From contig NZ_JADJNP010000001.1 of NCBI RefSeq assembly GCF_016714275.1, positions 1,054,001-1,118,000 of the forward strand: 64,000 nt of DNA, given 5' to 3'. The position numbers and the translations under genes were made by a program. Origin of the DNA: Tessaracoccus sp. GTDB taxonomy: Bacteria > Actinomycetota > Actinomycetes > Propionibacteriales > Propionibacteriaceae. Each line of letters starts with the position of its first letter. Positions within the stretch are counted from its first letter, which is position 1. The notes below the pieces were generated by a model, which searched no databases, had not been told where the DNA came from, and saw only the letters and a list, made by a program, of their open reading frames with translations. Below are positions 61,856 through 64,000 of the stretch, one piece after another.

Positions 61856-63750
61856 TGGCACGCTCCCTCGACTCCGTCCTGCACTACCCCGACGCGATCG
61901 CGCAGGTGCGCGCCGTCGGCGACGACGTCTACTGGCTGGCGACCATCGCCGCCGAAGATGGCAGGACGACGGTGCGCCGACTCATCGATGGCGTCGCCGA
62001 GGACCTGACCCCGGCCGCGAACGTGCGCTCGCGCGCCATGGAATACGGCGGCGGCGCGTATGCCGTCGACGGCGCTCGGCTGGCCTGGTGCGACGATGTG
62101 ACGAAACAGGTCTGGGTCCGCGACGCGCACGGGGAACGTCCCGTGACGCCCGCCGGCACCCGGTTCGTCTACGGCGGGCTGTGCCTCGCCGACGACGTGC
62201 TGCTCGCGGTGCGCGAGGACCACGACGCCACACCGGAGGCGCGGACGGAAATCGTCGCGTTGACGCTGGATCCGGGACTTTTCGACGCAGTCGCGGTCGA
62301 CGTCGTCGACGCGCCTGGCTCAAGGAACGATGGCGGGCGCGTGGTTGCGAGCGGAGCCGACTTCTACGCGGGCGTGGTGACAAACGGCAACCGTGTGGCA
62401 TGGATGCAGTGGGACCACCCGAACATGAGCTGGGATACCTGCGCGGTCTGGGCCGGAACCGTTGACGGCTCTGAAGCCGCCGCGCCCGTCTACCGAGCCG
62501 ACGGCGTTGCGGCGAACGACCCCATCTGGCTGCCCGACGGTCGGTTCGCCTTCGTGTCCGACGAGGGTGGCTGGTGGAACTGGCGGATCGACGACGGCCC
62601 CGTCCAGGAGGCGGCCGTCGACTGCGCGCCGCCCACCTGGGTGCTGAATCCCGCCACCGCGGTGGGCCTGCCGGACGGCCGCGTCGCCACCGTCGTCTAT
62701 CGCGAGGGGCGCGGCGAGCTGGGGCTCTGGTCGCCGGACTCCGGCGCGCTCGACTTCCCGCTGCCGGGCACTGCGGACATCGAGTCGGTGGCCGCCGCCG
62801 GCAACCGCCTGTATGCCGTCGCCCAGTGGCTCGACCGCGACGCGACGCTGGTCCGGGTCCCCCTGCCCGACGAGCCCGGCGACGTCGCGCGTCTCGACGC
62901 GCCCGAGCCGGAACCCGACGTCCTCGCCGGGCCTACCGTCGGAGATCCCGGCGCCGCGCTCCCCGAGGCCATCTGGGCCGACGGCGCCGCCGGTCCCGTG
63001 CATTCGTGGCTCTACCGCCCCGCCACCGACAACCCGCCGCTGATCGTCCTCACCCACGGCGGGCCGACGGCAATGGCGCGCTGCCTGTACGACGCCACCG
63101 TGCAGTTCTGGGTCTCGCGCGGGTTCGCCGTCCTCGACGTCAACTACTCGGGCTCGACCGGATTCGGGCGCGCCTACCGCGACCGGCTGCGGGAGAACTG
63201 GGGCATCCTCGACGTCAGCGACACCGTCGCCGCGGTCCGCGCCGTCACCGCGTCCGGCCTCGCCGATCCCGCCCGCGTGGCGATCACCGGCGGCAGCGCC
63301 GGCGGATACACGACCTTGCGCTCGTTGACCTCCACCGACGTCTACGCCGCAGGCGTGTCGCGCTACGGCATCGGCGACCTCACGACGCTGGCCACGGACA
63401 CGCATAAGGCGGAGTCGCGCTACCTCGACGGCCTCGTCGCGCCCTGGCCGGAGGGCCGCGCCGTCTACGAGGACCGCTCCCCCATCAACCACCTCGACAA
63501 GCTCGCCACCCCGATGCTGATCCTGCAAGGCACCGAGGACAAGGTGGTGCCGCCCAACCAGGCCGTGCAGATGGCCGACGCCGTCCGTGCCGCCGGCCTG
63601 CCCGTGGCGCTGGTCATGCTCGAGGGCGAGGGCCACGGCTTCCGAGCGATGGCGACCCGCCGCCGCGCTCTCGAGGCCCAGGTGTCGTTCCTGGAACAGG
63701 TCCTCGGCCTCCCCGCGAGCCCCGACGTGCCGAGGCTCGAGATCAGTTAG
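61855..63750 (+). CDS. Prolyl-oligopeptidase-family (S9) serine peptidase
   Basis: 631 aa, cytoplasmic. The N-terminal ~370 residues form a beta-propeller (repeated DGRFAFVSDEGGWWNWR-like blades); the C-terminal ~250 an alpha/beta hydrolase with nucleophile Ser in ITGGSAGGYTTLRSL, Asp in LQGTEDKVVPPNQ and His in EGEGHGFRAM. Oxyanion region LIVLTHGGPTAMA. Resembles acyl-peptide hydrolase/dipeptidyl peptidase of subfamily S9C, so probably trims short peptides. Its stop overlaps that of the next, converging gene. Confidence 0.92.
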   Translation: MARSLDSVLHYPDAIAQVRAVGDDVYWLATIAAEDGRTTVRRLIDGVAEDLTPAANVRSRAMEYGGGAYAVDGARLAWCDDVTKQVWVRDAHGERPVTPAGTRFVYGGLCLADDVLLAVREDHDATPEARTEIVALTLDPGLFDAVAVDVVDAPGSRNDGGRVVASGADFYAGVVTNGNRVAWMQWDHPNMSWDTCAVWAGTVDGSEAAAPVYRADGVAANDPIWLPDGRFAFVSDEGGWWNWRIDDGPVQEAAVDCAPPTWVLNPATAVGLPDGRVATVVYREGRGELGLWSPDSGALDFPLPGTADIESVAAAGNRLYAVAQWLDRDATLVRVPLPDEPGDVARLDAPEPEPDVLAGPTVGDPGAALPEAIWADGAAGPVHSWLYRPATDNPPLIVLTHGGPTAMARCLYDATVQFWVSRGFAVLDVNYSGSTGFGRAYRDRLRENWGILDVSDTVAAVRAVTASGLADPARVAITGGSAGGYTTLRSLTSTDVYAAGVSRYGIGDLTTLATDTHKAESRYLDGLVAPWPEGRAVYEDRSPINHLDKLATPMLILQGTEDKVVPPNQAVQMADAVRAAGLPVALVMLEGEGHGFRAMATRRRALEAQVSFLEQVLGLPASPDVPRLEIS

Positions 63751-64000
63751 GGCCAGCGCGCGCCCAGCGAGATGACGCCCAGGGCGGCGAGGACGGCGAA
63801 GATGATGGCCAGGCCGGCGTAGCGGTCCGTGATCTCGTCGGGCACCTGCTCGGTGCCGACCGAGCGCCGGATCGCCTGGTAGACGTCCGTGAGCTGGCCG
63901 CTCGATTCGGCGGCGTACTTCTTGCCGCCGCTCAGCCTGGCGATCTCGCTCAGCTCGTAGTGGTCGACCGCAACGCGCTGACGCTGGCCGTCCTGGACGA
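63747..64000 (-). CDS. VWA-domain membrane protein, C-terminal end (partial)
   Basis: The last ~84 residues of a protein entering from the right edge: VQDGQRQRVAVDHYELSEIA, LSGGKKYAAESSGQLTDVYQ, then a transmembrane helix AGLAIIFAVLAALGVISLGA and a short RWP end. This is the characteristic C-terminus of actinobacterial von Willebrand A proteins, often with two flanking helices, found beside MoxR-type ATPases. The metal-ion site lies outside the window. Confidence 0.75.
   Translation of the reverse strand, partial: VQDGQRQRVAVDHYELSEIARLSGGKKYAAESSGQLTDVYQAIRRSVGTEQVPDEITDRYAGLAIIFAVLAALGVISLGARWP

Overview
The window is high-GC bacterial DNA with actinobacterial gene order and content: the fatty-acid cluster fasR-fabD-fabH-acpP-fabF beside aceE, DUF3052 and DUF3145 genes, an ftsE-ftsX-M23 peptidase-smpB-tmRNA locus, and several start codons placed 6-7 nt after a TANNNT -10 box (leaderless transcripts). 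A member of the Propionibacteriaceae or a close relative would fit, but genus is inference only.

Region 1 to about 12.7 kb is an accessory island joined to the 3' end of the tmRNA gene. It holds a tyrosine integrase, a small excisionase-like HTH protein, two abiE-type (type IV) toxin-antitoxin modules, a PIN-domain VapC with an unusually large partner, a nucleoside-deoxyribosyltransferase/TIR-like protein, several unknown ORFs, and a patch of insertion-sequence debris in which an IS3-like element lies between remnants of two other transposases.

Region 12.7 to 19.6 kb is core genome: tmRNA (tag ANNNRTDFALAA) with terminator, a DUF1707 membrane protein, smpB, a coiled-coil M23 peptidase following ftsX and ftsE, prfB, a GatB/YqeY protein, a small conserved protein and tRNA-Val(UAC).

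Region 19.6 to 30.1 kb holds a GNAT protein, an aldo/keto reductase, an XRE-HTH/nucleotidyltransferase pair that looks like a third toxin-antitoxin module, acylphosphatase, a four-gene MacAB-like operon (lipoprotein, adaptor, ATPase, permease), a divergent two-component system whose kinase is frameshifted, and a lipoprotein with two internal repeats.

Region 30.2 to 45.3 kb is the most striking part: nine co-directional, tightly packed genes. Three full-length proteins of 764-826 aa and one further copy split over two overlapping ORFs share an N-terminal domain, a PSLxGxN module and beta-rich repeats. With them are a 720-aa and a 171-aa protein, a 332-aa protein and a terminal C2-like/papain-like cysteine peptidase. 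I recognise no described system; it is the best candidate for a novel multi-protein assembly.

Region 45.3 to 64 kb returns to core metabolism: a membrane-anchored protein, a fused double-domain eukaryote-type phosphofructokinase, DUF3052, aceE, a PHP phosphoesterase, the fatty-acid regulator and synthesis genes, DUF3145, a VTC/DUF4956 pair, a NarX/NarL-like two-component system, a prolyl-oligopeptidase-family peptidase and the end of a VWA membrane protein.
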